In this document: positions 1 to 8,801 of the stretch, piece after piece
Position numbering within the stretch: the first letter of the stretch is position 1
How the letters are laid out: every line of letters begins with the position of its first letter
From: Mesorhizobium sp. C432A
GTDB taxonomy: Bacteria > Pseudomonadota > Alphaproteobacteria > Rhizobiales > Rhizobiaceae
Reading direction: 5' to 3'
Assembly: GCF_030323145.1 (NCBI RefSeq)
Contig: NZ_CP100470.1
Coordinates: 1,550,001-1,614,000, forward strand
Length of the DNA: 64,000 nucleotides
Notes under the pieces: model-generated
What the model saw: only the letters and a program-made list of their open reading frames with translations
Database searches by the model: none
Told to the model about the DNA's origin: nothing
Position numbers and translations under genes: made by a program

Positions 1-140
1 ACCTCGCCGACACAATCAAGGGCTTCAAGGGCCTCTGCAACGGCGACTACGATCACCTGCCGGAAGCCGCCTTCTACATGGTCGGCGGCATCGACGAAGC
101 GGTCGAGAAGGCTCAGCGCCTGGCGGCTGAAGCAGCGTAA
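1..140 (+). CDS. atpD: F1F0 ATP synthase subunit beta, C-terminal end (partial)
   Basis: Only the last 45 residues are in the window, read in frame from base 3 to a TAA at 138-140. The residues ([16 protein letters not shown], then [14 protein letters not shown]) match the conserved C-terminus of the catalytic beta subunit of F1 ATPase, which is followed by an alanine-rich tail. The subunit makes ATP in the alpha3beta3 head on the cytoplasmic side of the inner membrane. The next gene is atpC, as in the standard atp operon, so identity is secure although the nucleotide-binding part lies outside the window. Confidence 0.95.
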   Translation, partial: LADTIKGFKGLCNGDYDHLPEAAFYMVGGIDEAVEKAQRLAAEAA

Positions 141-150
141 TCAAGGCAAT

Positions 151-240
151 AGGGAGTAGTCAGTAGTCAGTAGTGAATAGCGGCGGGTGATCAGGACAGC
201 TGTCCTCTCCCTACTCCCTACTCACTATTCCCTACTCACT
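151..240. repeat. atpD-atpC intergenic inverted repeat with short tandem units
   Basis: The 108-base gap between atpD and atpC is filled by GTAGTCA/GTAGTGA-like tandem units on the left (151-180) and their approximate complement on the right (about 207-240: CTCCCTACTCCCTACTCACT and similar). They flank a perfect 14-base palindrome AGGACAGCTGTCCT at 193-206. The whole can fold as a long imperfect hairpin inside the operon transcript. It could act as an mRNA stability or attenuation element, or simply be a mobile palindromic repeat; the sequence alone does not decide. Confidence 0.7.
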
Positions 241-248
241 AAATTGAC

Positions 249-656
249 ATGGCTGAAGCTTTCAAGTTCGAACTGGTCTCGCCGGAGCGCCTCCTGGTTT
301 CCGAGCAGGTCGAGTCCGTCGTCATTCCAGGCGCCGAAGGTGAAATGACAGTCATGGCGCACCATGCGCCAGTCATGACCACGATCAAGCCGGGCGTCGT
401 CACGCTGAAGACCGCCGGCGGCAAGGAAGAGCGCTATGTGGTGTTCGGCGGCTTTGCCGACATCGTCCCTGCCGGCTGCACGCTGCTCGCCGAATCGGCG
501 GTCGCCGTCGGCGATATCGACCGCGCCGATCTCGCCCGCCGCATCCAGGAAGCCAAGGAAGACGCCGCCGACGCCAAGGACGACCAGAGCCGCAGCAAGG
601 CGGAGCAGTTCCTTAGCCAGCTTACCACGCTCGAAGGCGCGCTGCTGCCGGCGTAA
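249..656 (+). CDS. atpC: F1F0 ATP synthase subunit epsilon
   Basis: The product is 135 residues, the usual length for the epsilon subunit. It begins AEAFKFELVSPERLL, the conserved first strand of the N-terminal beta-sandwich, followed by GAEGEMTVMAHHAPVMT and a C-terminal helical part (about residues 85-135). Epsilon sits on the central stalk, links gamma to the c-ring and regulates ATP hydrolysis. It is the last gene of the atp operon and is followed by a strong terminator at 681-703. The start is the ATG at 249; the upstream Shine-Dalgarno is poor because the preceding bases belong to a hairpin repeat. Confidence 0.96.
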   Translation: MAEAFKFELVSPERLLVSEQVESVVIPGAEGEMTVMAHHAPVMTTIKPGVVTLKTAGGKEERYVVFGGFADIVPAGCTLLAESAVAVGDIDRADLARRIQEAKEDAADAKDDQSRSKAEQFLSQLTTLEGALLPA

Positions 657-680
657 GCCGCAGAATGACTTGAAGAAAAG

Positions 681-703
681 GCCGGGCTCAGCCCGGCTTT
701 TTT
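681..703 (+). terminator. Intrinsic terminator of the atp operon
   Basis: Perfect 7-base stem GCCGGGC / GCCCGGC with a TCA loop, followed by six T residues, 24 bases after the atpC stop. The rest of the 657-947 gap holds no gene that I can support. Confidence 0.9.
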
Positions 704-947
704 GTTGCGGCCGCCATCCTGGATCGTCTCGCATAGGCGCAGGGCCTTGGCGGGATTTCAGGGCGGGCAGCCAGCATGATCAGATCGGGTGGCGGCATGC
801 CGGCTGCCAGTCAGGGCGAGATGAGCTTGTATTAGGCGATGGCGCCGGCGGAACCGCGATTTGGCTGCGGCGGTACAGTCGGATCGGGGCTTGCCCCTGC
901 TTTCTGGTTGTTCGACAGTCCAGCTGTCTATCGATTTGGGGTGGCCG

Positions 948-1928
948 ATGACGGAACAGACAACGCAACCGGAAGCGGCCTCGCGATCCCGGTGGACGAC
1001 GGCGCTGATCGCGGCCTTTGGCGGTCCGTTCGGCGGGTTCCTTTGGATCGGCGCCGGCCGACCGGCGGTTGCCAGCCTGGTGGTGATCAGCGCCATAAGC
1101 ATTGCGCTGACATATGTGGGATTCCCGGTTCTGCCGGGGGTCGATCTCGCCTGGCTGGTGGATCTCTCCAGTTTAGGTCTCATGGTCCTGTGGGTAGCGC
1201 TCGTCGTGCCTTTCGCGTCACGATACAGACCGAACCGGTGGTATTCACACGGCCTTTCGGTGCTGCTGTTGGCCGTGCTGACCTCCTACGGAGCCGCGTT
1301 AGCGATCCGCACATTCCTCTTCCAGCCGTTTTCGACCCCGGCAGGCAGCATGACACCAACGCTGGAACTCGGCGACTATTTCTTCGTCTCGAAGTTTGCC
1401 TATGGTTACAGCCGCTACAGTGTTCCTCTTGGGCTGCTGCCCTTCGAAGGCCGGATCTTTGCCGCCGAGCCGAAGCGCGGAGATATTGTGGTGTTCAAAT
1501 TTCCAGCGGATCCGAGCATCGACTACGTCAAGCGGGTCGTTGGACTGCCGGGCGACAAAATCCAGATGGTCGACGGAATCCTTCGCATCAATGGTGTGGC
1601 GGTCAAACTCGAGGATGTTGGTCCGTACAGCTCCGAGGACTCTCCCCAAAGCGCCAGACTGCAGCGTGAAACCCTCCCCAACGGCGTTTCCTATTCCGTC
1701 ATCAGTCTTACGGACAATTCAATAACCGACAACACGCGGGTGTTCGACGTGCCCGAAGGCCACTATTTCGTGCTTGGCGACAACAGGGATAATTCCTCCG
1801 ATAGCCGGCTCAGTGTCGGCTTCGTTCCTGCCGAAAACCTGGTCGGTAAGGCAGTGCGACTGTTCTGGAATTCGCAAGGCACGGAGTATTCGTCGCGGCA
1901 GAGGCTGGACGCTCCGGCGGGACAATAG
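948..1928 (+). CDS. lepB: Signal peptidase I with polytopic N-terminal membrane region
   Basis: The product is 326 residues from the ATG at 948, preceded by GGGGTGG; an upstream ATG at 861 would add 29 non-conserved residues. The C-terminal half is an S26 signal peptidase: the Ser box (STPAGSMTPTLELGDYF, nucleophile near Ser134), the Lys box (YVKRVVGLPGDK, general base near Lys195) and the GDNRDNSSDSR box. It cleaves signal peptides on the outer face of the inner membrane. Before the catalytic domain there are about 120 residues with roughly four hydrophobic segments, more than the one or two of ordinary LepB. It stands alone, not with the usual acpS/rnc neighbours, so it is probably a secondary signal peptidase. 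Confidence 0.88.
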   Translation: MTEQTTQPEAASRSRWTTALIAAFGGPFGGFLWIGAGRPAVASLVVISAISIALTYVGFPVLPGVDLAWLVDLSSLGLMVLWVALVVPFASRYRPNRWYSHGLSVLLLAVLTSYGAALAIRTFLFQPFSTPAGSMTPTLELGDYFFVSKFAYGYSRYSVPLGLLPFEGRIFAAEPKRGDIVVFKFPADPSIDYVKRVVGLPGDKIQMVDGILRINGVAVKLEDVGPYSSEDSPQSARLQRETLPNGVSYSVISLTDNSITDNTRVFDVPEGHYFVLGDNRDNSSDSRLSVGFVPAENLVGKAVRLFWNSQGTEYSSRQRLDAPAGQ

Positions 1929-1956
1929 GCTTGAAATGGGCGGTTCCGGACCAGCT

Positions 1957-3465
1957 TCAGCCTACGTTTGTCGGCTCCGGTATGCCGAGCGCTGAGAGCG
2001 CAAGCACGATCCCGCCTTGCAGGATATGCTCGCGATGAGCGGCGACCAGTTCGATCAGCGTCTGCCGCTCGGGCTTGCCGCTGGCGAAGCCGGCCCAGTC
2101 GAACACCGCCGCTACTCGTTCCAGCATCCGTCGTTCGTCGAGCGCCGCCAGCGCCGCGTCGAGCGGATCGGTAAAGTGGGCTTCCGGCAGGTCCTTGCCG
2201 CGCGCCTCGCAGGCGGCGATCCAGGCGGCGATCACCAGCGTCAGATGCTCCGGGACCAGGCCGGCCTGGATGCACTCGATGGCGGTAGCGACAATGCGCT
2301 GCGGCAATTTCTGGCTGCCGTCATTGGCGATCTGCGCGGTGCGGTGGGCCAGCGCGGTGTTGGAGAAACGTTCGGCAAGTTCGGCCGTATAGGCTGACGT
2401 GTCGAGCCCGGCATCCCCAGGCAATGTCGGGATGGCCTCGGCCCAGAGCCGGTCGACGAACGCGCGGATCGCGGGATCCGCGAAGGCGCGGTCGACGGTG
2501 ACGTGGCCGCTGAGCAGGCCGATATAGGCGATGCCCGAATGGGCGCCGTTGAGCAGCCGAAGCTTCATGTCCTCGAACGGCCGGACATCCTCGACCATGG
2601 TGACGCCGAATTTCTCCCAGGCCGGGCGGCCGGCTGGAAACCTGTTTTCGATCACCCATTGCCGGAACGGTTCGGTCATCACCGGCCAGGCGTCCTCGAG
2701 GCCGAGTTCGACCGCGATGCGCGCCCGGTCGGCATCGGTGGTTGCCGGCACGATGCGGTCGACCATGCTCGATGGGAATGCAACGTCATCGGCTATATGA
2801 CCGGCGAGGGCAGCGTCGCCTGAAGCAGCAGCGCCGGCATCGCGCAGTTTTGCAAACCCGACCAGCAGCCGGTGCAGCGTGGCGCCATTGGCCGGCAGGT
2901 TGTCGCAGCAAAGCACGGTGAAGGGCGGCGTGCCGGCGGCCCGGCGTCGCACCAGCGCTTCCGCCAGGAATCCATGCGCTGTCCTGGGAGATCCGGGATT
3001 GCCCAGATCGTGGACGATATCGGGATGGTTTTCGTCGAGGCTGCCGTCGGCGGCCCTGAGATAGGCCTTTTCGGTGATGGTCAGGGTGACGATGCGGGTG
3101 CGCGGGTCGGTCAGCGCGGCCAGCACCGCGCCGGGGTCTTCCGGCGCGACCAGCATCGACTGGATCGAGCCGATAATGTGCAGCGCTTCGCCATCGCTGC
3201 CGCGCACCGCCAGCGTGTAGAGCCCGTCCTGTGGCGTCAGCGCATCGCGCGTGTCGGGGCTGCGCAGCGAGACGCCGACAATGCCCCAGCCGGTCTCGCC
3301 GGCCGCTAGGCAGTCATCGACATAGGCGGCCTGATGGGCACGGTGGAAGGCTCCAACGCCGAGATGGACGATGCCTGGGGCGACACTGGCGCGATCATAG
3401 GCGGGGACGGCGACCGAGGCCGGCAAGGATTGCACTGTTGCGTTGGAAAGGCGTCTGCTGGTCAT
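1957..3465 (-). CDS. uxuB: Mannitol dehydrogenase-family oxidoreductase, probably fructuronate reductase
   Basis: 502 residues from the ATG at 3465 (MTSRRLSNATVQ); the open frame extends upstream to 3783 but without family similarity. The N-terminal domain has the NAD-binding start IVHLGVGAFHRAHQA. The C-terminal catalytic domain has the polyol dehydrogenase signature KLRLLNGAHSGIAYIG, with the Lys-Asn-His active-site set. Members reduce D-fructuronate to D-mannonate (UxuB) or oxidise mannitol. The divergent neighbour uxaC makes fructuronate and a TRAP uronate transporter follows, so UxuB is the better assignment. It converges on lepB with a 28-base gap and shares a divergent control region with uxaC. 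Confidence 0.85.
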   Translation of the reverse strand: MTSRRLSNATVQSLPASVAVPAYDRASVAPGIVHLGVGAFHRAHQAAYVDDCLAAGETGWGIVGVSLRSPDTRDALTPQDGLYTLAVRGSDGEALHIIGSIQSMLVAPEDPGAVLAALTDPRTRIVTLTITEKAYLRAADGSLDENHPDIVHDLGNPGSPRTAHGFLAEALVRRRAAGTPPFTVLCCDNLPANGATLHRLLVGFAKLRDAGAAASGDAALAGHIADDVAFPSSMVDRIVPATTDADRARIAVELGLEDAWPVMTEPFRQWVIENRFPAGRPAWEKFGVTMVEDVRPFEDMKLRLLNGAHSGIAYIGLLSGHVTVDRAFADPAIRAFVDRLWAEAIPTLPGDAGLDTSAYTAELAERFSNTALAHRTAQIANDGSQKLPQRIVATAIECIQAGLVPEHLTLVIAAWIAACEARGKDLPEAHFTDPLDAALAALDERRMLERVAAVFDWAGFASGKPERQTLIELVAAHREHILQGGIVLALSALGIPEPTNVG

Positions 3466-3564
3466 GGCGCGGCTTGTCGCTGGATGGTGTGCGGGGCGGG
3501 ATCTGCTAGCGGCGTAACATCCGCTCTTCCGCCGCACAATGACCTGACGCCGGTTAAAAGTCAT

Positions 3565-3618
3565 CATACAACAATCCAGTTTTTGTATGTTGACATTATT
3601 TCTTTCCAATCCTACCGA
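3565..3618 (+). promoter_or_regulatory. Candidate operator and promoter between uxuB and uxaC
   Basis: A perfect inverted repeat CATACAA (3565-3571) / TTGTATG (3583-3589) with an 11-base spacer sits directly against a consensus -35 box TTGACA (3590-3595). A weak -10 candidate, TACCGA (3613-3618), lies 17 bases further. The position suits repression by the GntR protein encoded at 8005-8781. The -10 is close to the uxaC ribosome site, so the exact promoter is uncertain. Confidence 0.5.
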
Positions 3619-3640
3619 TATCGCCCCTGGGAGGAACGAC

Positions 3641-5050
3641 GTGGCGGGACTGACCGATCCGGATCTGCTTTTTGCCGCCGAAGGGCGCGCGCTGTCGATC
3701 GCGCGCGATCTCCATGCCGGCATCAAGGACCTGCCGATCATCAGCCCGCACGGCCACACCGATCCGCGTTGGTATGCGCTCAACGAGCCATTCCCCGATC
3801 CCGCGCAATTGCTGGTGGTGCCCGACCACTACATTTTCCGTATGCTGTTCAGCCAGGGCGTGCGGCTGGAAGATCTCGGCGTCCCGACCCTCGACGGCTC
3901 GCCGGTCGAGACCGATCCCAGGGCGATCTGGCGGCGCTTCGCCGAGCACTATTACCTCTTCCGCGGCACGCCGACGCGGTTGTGGCTCGACCATGTGCTC
4001 GAGCATCTGTTCGGCATCGAAGAGCCGCTCAACGCCAGCGCCGCTAGCCGCCATTACGACACCATCGCGGCGCTTTTGCAGCGCGACGATTATCGCCCAC
4101 GCGCGCTGTTCGAGCGCTTCAACATCGAGGTCATCGCGACGACCGAGGGCGCACTCGACGATCTCCAATGGCACAAGACGATCCGCGACAGCGGCTGGCA
4201 GGGCCGCGTCATCACTGCCTACAGGCCGGATGCTGTCGTCGATCCCGACTTCGAAGGATTTTCGGCCAATCTCGATCGTCTGGGCGAGATCACCGGCTGC
4301 GACACCGGCACATGGGCCGGCTATCTCGACGCGCATCGCAATCGCCGCGCTTTCTTCAAAAGCTTCGGCGCAACCTCATCGGACCACGGCCATCCGACGG
4401 CCGAGACCGCCAATCTTTCCGATGCGGCGGCGGAAGAGCTGTTCAACCGCATCCGCCGCGGCTCGGACGACGAGCGCGAGCGCAAGCTGTTTCGCGCCCA
4501 GATGCTGACCGAGATGGCCAAGATGAGCCGCGACGACGGGCTGGTCATGCAGATCCATCCCGGCTCATGGCGCAACCATTCGCCCGGAATTCTTCAGAGA
4601 TTCGGCCGCGACAAAGGCTTCGATATTCCGACCCGCACCGACTATGCCGCGGCGCTCAAACCCTTGCTCGACTGCGTCGGGCTGGAGCGCGACCTCTCCA
4701 TCATTCTGTTCACGCTCGACGAGACCAGCTACGCGCGCGAACTGGCGCCGCTGGCCGGCGTCTATCCGGCGTTGAAGCTCGGGCCGGCCTGGTGGTTCCA
4801 CGACAGTCCGGAAGGCATGCGCCGGTTCCGCGAGATGACCACCGAGACCGCCGGCTTCTACAACACCGTCGGCTTCAACGATGACACCCGTGCCTTTCCG
4901 TCGATTCCCGCCCGTCACGATGTGGCGCGCCGGGTTGACTGCGCCTTTCTCGCCCGTCTCGTCGCCGAGCACCGGCTGCGTGAGGACGAGGCGCATGAGC
5001 TGGCGCGGGAGCTTGCCTACACGCTTGCCAAGAAGGCGTACCGGCTGTGA
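3641..5050 (+). CDS. uxaC: Uronate isomerase (glucuronate/galacturonate isomerase)
   Basis: 469 residues from a GTG at 3641, chosen because GGGAGG lies six bases upstream and the family starts about here; an in-frame ATG at 3587 overlaps the putative operator. UxaC interconverts D-glucuronate with D-fructuronate and D-galacturonate with D-tagaturonate in the cytoplasm. The metal-site motif [10 protein letters not shown] near the N-terminus and the typical blocks [19 protein letters not shown] and [10 protein letters not shown] are present, and length matches the family. It heads a forward operon followed after 38 bases by the TRAP binding protein. Confidence 0.96.
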   Translation: MAGLTDPDLLFAAEGRALSIARDLHAGIKDLPIISPHGHTDPRWYALNEPFPDPAQLLVVPDHYIFRMLFSQGVRLEDLGVPTLDGSPVETDPRAIWRRFAEHYYLFRGTPTRLWLDHVLEHLFGIEEPLNASAASRHYDTIAALLQRDDYRPRALFERFNIEVIATTEGALDDLQWHKTIRDSGWQGRVITAYRPDAVVDPDFEGFSANLDRLGEITGCDTGTWAGYLDAHRNRRAFFKSFGATSSDHGHPTAETANLSDAAAEELFNRIRRGSDDERERKLFRAQMLTEMAKMSRDDGLVMQIHPGSWRNHSPGILQRFGRDKGFDIPTRTDYAAALKPLLDCVGLERDLSIILFTLDETSYARELAPLAGVYPALKLGPAWWFHDSPEGMRRFREMTTETAGFYNTVGFNDDTRAFPSIPARHDVARRVDCAFLARLVAEHRLREDEAHELARELAYTLAKKAYRL

Positions 5051-5088
5051 GCCGGGCGCGTGGAATTTTAAAAGGGAGGAAGACAGTC

Positions 5089-6066
5089 ATGTTGCATTTT
5101 TCAAAACTGATGGCAGCCACATTCGCCTTCGGCTCGCTGATGATCGGCGTTGCCGGCGCCCAGACCGTACTGCGCTCGGCCGACACCCATCCGGACGGGT
5201 ATCCGACCGTCGAGGCGGTCAAATATCTCGGCGAGCTCATCAAGGAGCGCACCGCCGGCCGCTATTCGGTCGAGGTCTATCATTCGGCGCAGCTCGGCGA
5301 GGAAAAAGACACGATCGAGCAGACGCAGACCGGTGTCATCGATCTGAACCGCGTCTCGATGGGTCCGTTCAACGGCATCGTGCCGGAAACCGCGGTGCCG
5401 TCGCTGCCCTACATGTTCCGTTCGGTCGAGCACATGCGCCATGTCATGGACGGGCCGATCGGCGACGAGATCCTCAAGGCCTTCGAGACGCATGATCTGG
5501 TCGGCCTTGCCTTCTACGATTCCGGCGCCCGTTCCTTCTACAACACCAAGAAGGACATCACCTCGATCGCCGATCTGAAAGGCATGAAGTTCCGCGTCAT
5601 CCAGTCCGACGTGTTCGTCGACATGGTCAACGCGCTTGGCGCAAACGCCACGCCGATGGCCTATGGCGAGGTCTATTCGGCGCTCGAAACCGGCGTCATC
5701 GACGGCGCCGAGAACAACTGGCCCAGCTTCGAATCCGCCAAGCACTACGAAGTCGCCAAGCACTATACCGTCGACCAGCACCAGATCGTGCCGGAAGTGC
5801 TGGTGATGTCGAAATCGAGCTGGGACAGACTGACGCCGGAAGACCAGGCGATCGTCAAGCAGGCGGCCAAGGATAGCGTCGTCAAGATGCGCGAATTGTG
5901 GGACGCGCAGGAGAAGAAGTCGCGAGAGATCGTCGAGAAGGCCGGCGTCAAGGTCAGCGAGATCGACAAGCAGCCGCTGATCGATGCGATGAAGCCGGTC
6001 TACGACAAGTATCTGAAGACGCCGGAGCTCAAGGACCTCGCGACGCGCATCCAGGCGACCAAGTGA
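5089..6066 (+). CDS. dctP: TRAP transporter solute-binding protein, DctP family
   Basis: 325 residues from the ATG at 5089, which follows GGGAGGA. A signal peptide ([20 protein letters not shown], cut after VAGA) targets it to the periplasm. The mature part has the DctP-family hallmarks: [22 protein letters not shown], the ligand-binding region around [17 protein letters not shown], and the Gly-Glu-Val-Tyr-Ser/Asp-Gly-Ala-Glu-Asn-Asn block (residues about 200-215). It delivers a carboxylate sugar to the DctQM membrane unit. The neighbours (uxaC, kduI, kduD, kdgF) point to hexuronates or unsaturated uronates as ligand; that is inference from context. Confidence 0.93.
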   Translation: MLHFSKLMAATFAFGSLMIGVAGAQTVLRSADTHPDGYPTVEAVKYLGELIKERTAGRYSVEVYHSAQLGEEKDTIEQTQTGVIDLNRVSMGPFNGIVPETAVPSLPYMFRSVEHMRHVMDGPIGDEILKAFETHDLVGLAFYDSGARSFYNTKKDITSIADLKGMKFRVIQSDVFVDMVNALGANATPMAYGEVYSALETGVIDGAENNWPSFESAKHYEVAKHYTVDQHQIVPEVLVMSKSSWDRLTPEDQAIVKQAAKDSVVKMRELWDAQEKKSREIVEKAGVKVSEIDKQPLIDAMKPVYDKYLKTPELKDLATRIQATK

Positions 6067-6071
6067 TTTTC

Positions 6072-6100
6072 TGGCGGGGCGGCATGGCGCCGCCCCGCCA
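6072..6100 (+). repeat. Intra-operon hairpin between dctP and dctQ
   Basis: A perfect 12-base stem TGGCGGGGCGGC / GCCGCCCCGCCA with a five-base loop lies five bases after the dctP stop and is followed only by a weak T run. Such hairpins behind a binding-protein gene often protect the upstream message or partly terminate transcription, giving more binding protein than permease. Confidence 0.75.
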
Positions 6101-6136
6101 ATCGCTTTTAGGGGACGGAAAGACCGGGAGGATCGG

Positions 6137-6700
6137 ATGACTGCGGGAACGGCCAGGAGCGGAGCGCCACCGCGCTTCAGCGCGGTGCTTTCGAAGATTT
6201 GCGACGGTGCGCTCTATCTCGCGGGCATCGGGATGGTCGCCATGACCGCGCTTGTTGCCTACCAGGTGTTTTCCCGCTTCGTGCTCAACGCGTCACCGAG
6301 CTGGACCGAAGTCACCGCCATCATGCTGATGAACTGGTTCATCTTCCTGGGCGCTGCCGTCGGCGTGCGCGAGAATTACCATATGGGCTTCGACGTGCTG
6401 CTCTATATCCTGCCCAAGGGCAGCAAATGGGCGCTGCGCACCCTGTCCGACCTGATCGCGTTCGGCTTCGGCTTCGGCATGGTCTGGTACGGCTGCAAGC
6501 TGGTCGGGCTGACCTGGCACACTGTCATCCCGGCGCTCGAACTTCCCGGCGGTTTCGACTATCTGCCGCTGGTTGCCGGCGGCTTTCTGATCTGCCTGTT
6601 CTCGGCCGAACGCATCGCGCTGCGCTGGTCCGGCGCCGACATCGACAAGGATATCAATCTCGAAGAAGTGCCGGAAATGCCGGCCGTGCAGGAGGCCTAG
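6137..6700 (+). CDS. dctQ: TRAP transporter small permease, DctQ family
   Basis: 187 residues with four hydrophobic membrane segments, typical of the DctQ subunit that pairs with DctM in the inner membrane. Characteristic features are the segment ending FSRFVLNASPSWTEVTA, the central NWFIFLGAAVGVRENYHMG and the HTVIPALELPGGFDYLPL region. The start ATG at 6137 follows GGGAGGATCGG. The stop at 6698-6700 directly abuts the dctM start, so the two are translationally coupled. The acidic C-terminal tail (about 20 residues) is unremarkable. Confidence 0.93.
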   Translation: MTAGTARSGAPPRFSAVLSKICDGALYLAGIGMVAMTALVAYQVFSRFVLNASPSWTEVTAIMLMNWFIFLGAAVGVRENYHMGFDVLLYILPKGSKWALRTLSDLIAFGFGFGMVWYGCKLVGLTWHTVIPALELPGGFDYLPLVAGGFLICLFSAERIALRWSGADIDKDINLEEVPEMPAVQEA

Positions 6701-7981
6701 ATGGAACTCTGGATCCTGTTTGGCGTCTTCACGCTTTTGATGTTTGCCGGCACGCCGATCGCCTTTTGCCTGGGTGCGGCGTCCTTCGCCACCGTGCTTT
6801 ATCTCGGCCTGCCGCCCCTGGTGGTGTTCCAGCAATTGAAGTCGGGCATGTCGGCGTTCTCGCTGATGGCGATCCCGTTCTTCATCTTTGCCGGCGACCT
6901 GATGGTGCGCGGCGGCATCGCGCAGCGCATCGTTTCCTTTGCCGGCTCGCTGGTCGGTCATGTCCGCGGTGGGCTCGGTCAGGTCAACATCATCGCCGCG
7001 ACGTTGTTCGGCGGCATTTCCGGCTCGGCTGTGGCGGAAGCCGCTGCCGTCGGCGGGCTGATGATCCCGCAGATGAAAGCGCGCGGCTACGGAGCCGACT
7101 ATGCCGTCAACGTCACCTCGATGGCGGCGCTGATCGCGCTGCTTCTGCCGCCGTCGCAGAACATGATCATCTATTCGATCGCCGGCGGCGGCAAGATTTC
7201 GATCGCCGACCTGTTCACCGCCGGTATCCTGCCTGGTCTGCTGTTCGCCGCTTCGCTGATGGTCACCGCCTATTTCGTCGCCCGCAGCCGCGGCTACCCG
7301 GTCGAGGCTTTTCCCGGCTTCTCGCGTGTCGGCCAGCTGGCGGTCATCGCCATCCCCGGACTTCTGCTCATCGGGATCATCTTCGGCGGCGTTCGCTCGG
7401 GCATTTTCACGGCGACGGAAAGCTCCTGCATCGCCATCATCTACGCTTTGCTGGTCACCGTCTTCGTCTACCGGTCGATGGCCTGGGGCGATTTCGTCCA
7501 TGCCACAAAGGGCGCGGTGCGCACGACCTCAATGGTGCTGCTGATCATCGGCACGGCGGCCTCGTTCAGCTGGCTGATGGCCTATCTCAAAGTGCCGGTG
7601 TTGCTGATCGCAGGCATGAACGCCATCTCCACCGATCCGCTGGTGGTGCTGCTTCTGCTCAACGTCTTGATGCTGCTGCTCGGCACCTTCATGGACATGG
7701 GGCCGATGATCATCATCTGCACGCCGATCTTCCTGCCGCTGGTCACCCATTACGGCGTCGACCCCGTGCATTTCGGCGTCATCACCATCCTCAATCTCGG
7801 CATTGGCCTCAACACGCCACCGGTCGGCACGGTGCAGTTCGTCGCCTGTGCCGTCGGCAAGATTACGGTCTGGGAAGCGATGCGCTCGATCTGGCCGTTC
7901 TATGGCGCGGGCATCCTGGTTCTGGGGCTGGTGACCTATATTCCGGCGATTTCGCTCTGGTTGCCGAGCGTGTTCAAATAG
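6701..7981 (+). CDS. dctM: TRAP transporter large permease, DctM family
   Basis: 426 residues, the normal DctM length, with about twelve hydrophobic segments. Family motifs include FIFAGDLMVRGGIAQRIV, LFGGISGSAVAEAAAVGG, LLLPPSQNMIIYS and LNLGIGLNTPPVGTVQF. DctM is the sodium-coupled transport subunit of the TRAP system. It follows dctQ with no gap and precedes the GntR regulator by 23 bases, so it is part of the uxaC-dctPQM operon. Confidence 0.95.
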   Translation: MELWILFGVFTLLMFAGTPIAFCLGAASFATVLYLGLPPLVVFQQLKSGMSAFSLMAIPFFIFAGDLMVRGGIAQRIVSFAGSLVGHVRGGLGQVNIIAATLFGGISGSAVAEAAAVGGLMIPQMKARGYGADYAVNVTSMAALIALLLPPSQNMIIYSIAGGGKISIADLFTAGILPGLLFAASLMVTAYFVARSRGYPVEAFPGFSRVGQLAVIAIPGLLLIGIIFGGVRSGIFTATESSCIAIIYALLVTVFVYRSMAWGDFVHATKGAVRTTSMVLLIIGTAASFSWLMAYLKVPVLLIAGMNAISTDPLVVLLLLNVLMLLLGTFMDMGPMIIICTPIFLPLVTHYGVDPVHFGVITILNLGIGLNTPPVGTVQFVACAVGKITVWEAMRSIWPFYGAGILVLGLVTYIPAISLWLPSVFK

Positions 7982-8004
7982 GCGTCTTCAAACAGGGGTG
8001 CGAT

Positions 8005-8781
8005 ATGGCATCGGATAGCGCTGTTGATCTCAGGGTCGAGAGAAAACCCAAACTGTCGGAGACCGTCGTTGCGGCGATCCGCAAGCAGTTGCAGGCGGGC
8101 GAGATCCTGCCCGGCCACAAATTGCCGACCGAGGGCCAGCTGACCGAGACCTTCGGCGTCAGCCGCACCGTCATCCGCGAAGCGCTGGCCAAGCTCGCCG
8201 CCGACGGGCTGGTCGAGGCGCGCCAGGGCGCAGGCGTGTTCGTCACCGAGCACATCTCAACGATGTTCGGCGCGCTCGCCGCCGACATGGGCAGCAAGGA
8301 TTCCATCGCGCTCAATGTGCTCGAAGTGCGCCTGGCCGTCGAAATCGAATCGGCCGGGCTCGCCGCCATTCGCCGCAACGCCGCGCAGGAAGCAGCGATC
8401 CAGGAAGCGTTCTTCGAATTCGAACGGCTGCTTCTCAACAGCGAGCCGACCGGTCCGGCCGATCTCGCCTTCCACCGGGCAATCGCCAGCGCCACCAACA
8501 ACCCGTTCTATGTCGAGATGCTCGATGTGCTCGGACGCCGCGCCATTCCCTGCGACGTGACCTCGCCCTGGTCGACGGAACTTGTGCAATCCGACAGCTA
8601 TCAGCGCGGGCTGCAGCGCGAGCATCTGGTGATCCTGAATGCGATCACGTCAGGCGACGCCGAAGCCGCGCGCGAGGCGATGCGCACCCATCTCACCGCC
8701 AGCCAGCAGCGCTACCGCGAGCGCCTGCACGCCCGCCAGGTCTTTTATGCCGACTCGGTCAGGGCGACGGCATCCGAATAA
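8005..8781 (+). CDS. GntR-family regulator, FadR subfamily (FCD domain)
   Basis: 258 residues from the ATG at 8005. The N-terminal winged helix (about residues 15-80) has the GntR signature LPTEGQLTETFGVSRTVIREALAKL, and the C-terminal part is an FCD ligand-binding domain with metal-ligand-type residues (ADLAFHRAIASATNNP, then a histidine near HLTASQQRY). It lies inside the uronate operon, so it is likely the local repressor that responds to a uronate pathway intermediate, like UxuR/ExuR. The inverted repeat at 3565-3589 is a reasonable target. Ligand and operator are inferred. Confidence 0.9.
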   Translation: MASDSAVDLRVERKPKLSETVVAAIRKQLQAGEILPGHKLPTEGQLTETFGVSRTVIREALAKLAADGLVEARQGAGVFVTEHISTMFGALAADMGSKDSIALNVLEVRLAVEIESAGLAAIRRNAAQEAAIQEAFFEFERLLLNSEPTGPADLAFHRAIASATNNPFYVEMLDVLGRRAIPCDVTSPWSTELVQSDSYQRGLQREHLVILNAITSGDAEAAREAMRTHLTASQQRYRERLHARQVFYADSVRATASE

Positions 8782-8801
8782 CCATTTCAGCCGGAGCAGT
8801 A

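Noticed and set aside
6293..7501. 402-residue minus-strand frame opposite the TRAP permeases
   Set aside because: It mirrors membrane helices of dctQM as Asp/Gln/Arg-rich sequence, a usual artefact of antisense to Leu/Ile/Val-rich genes.
6199..8781. 860-residue frame joining dctQ, dctM and the GntR gene
   Set aside because: The first two thirds are an out-of-frame reading of dctQM; only the last 258 residues, from the ATG at 8005, are the real regulator.
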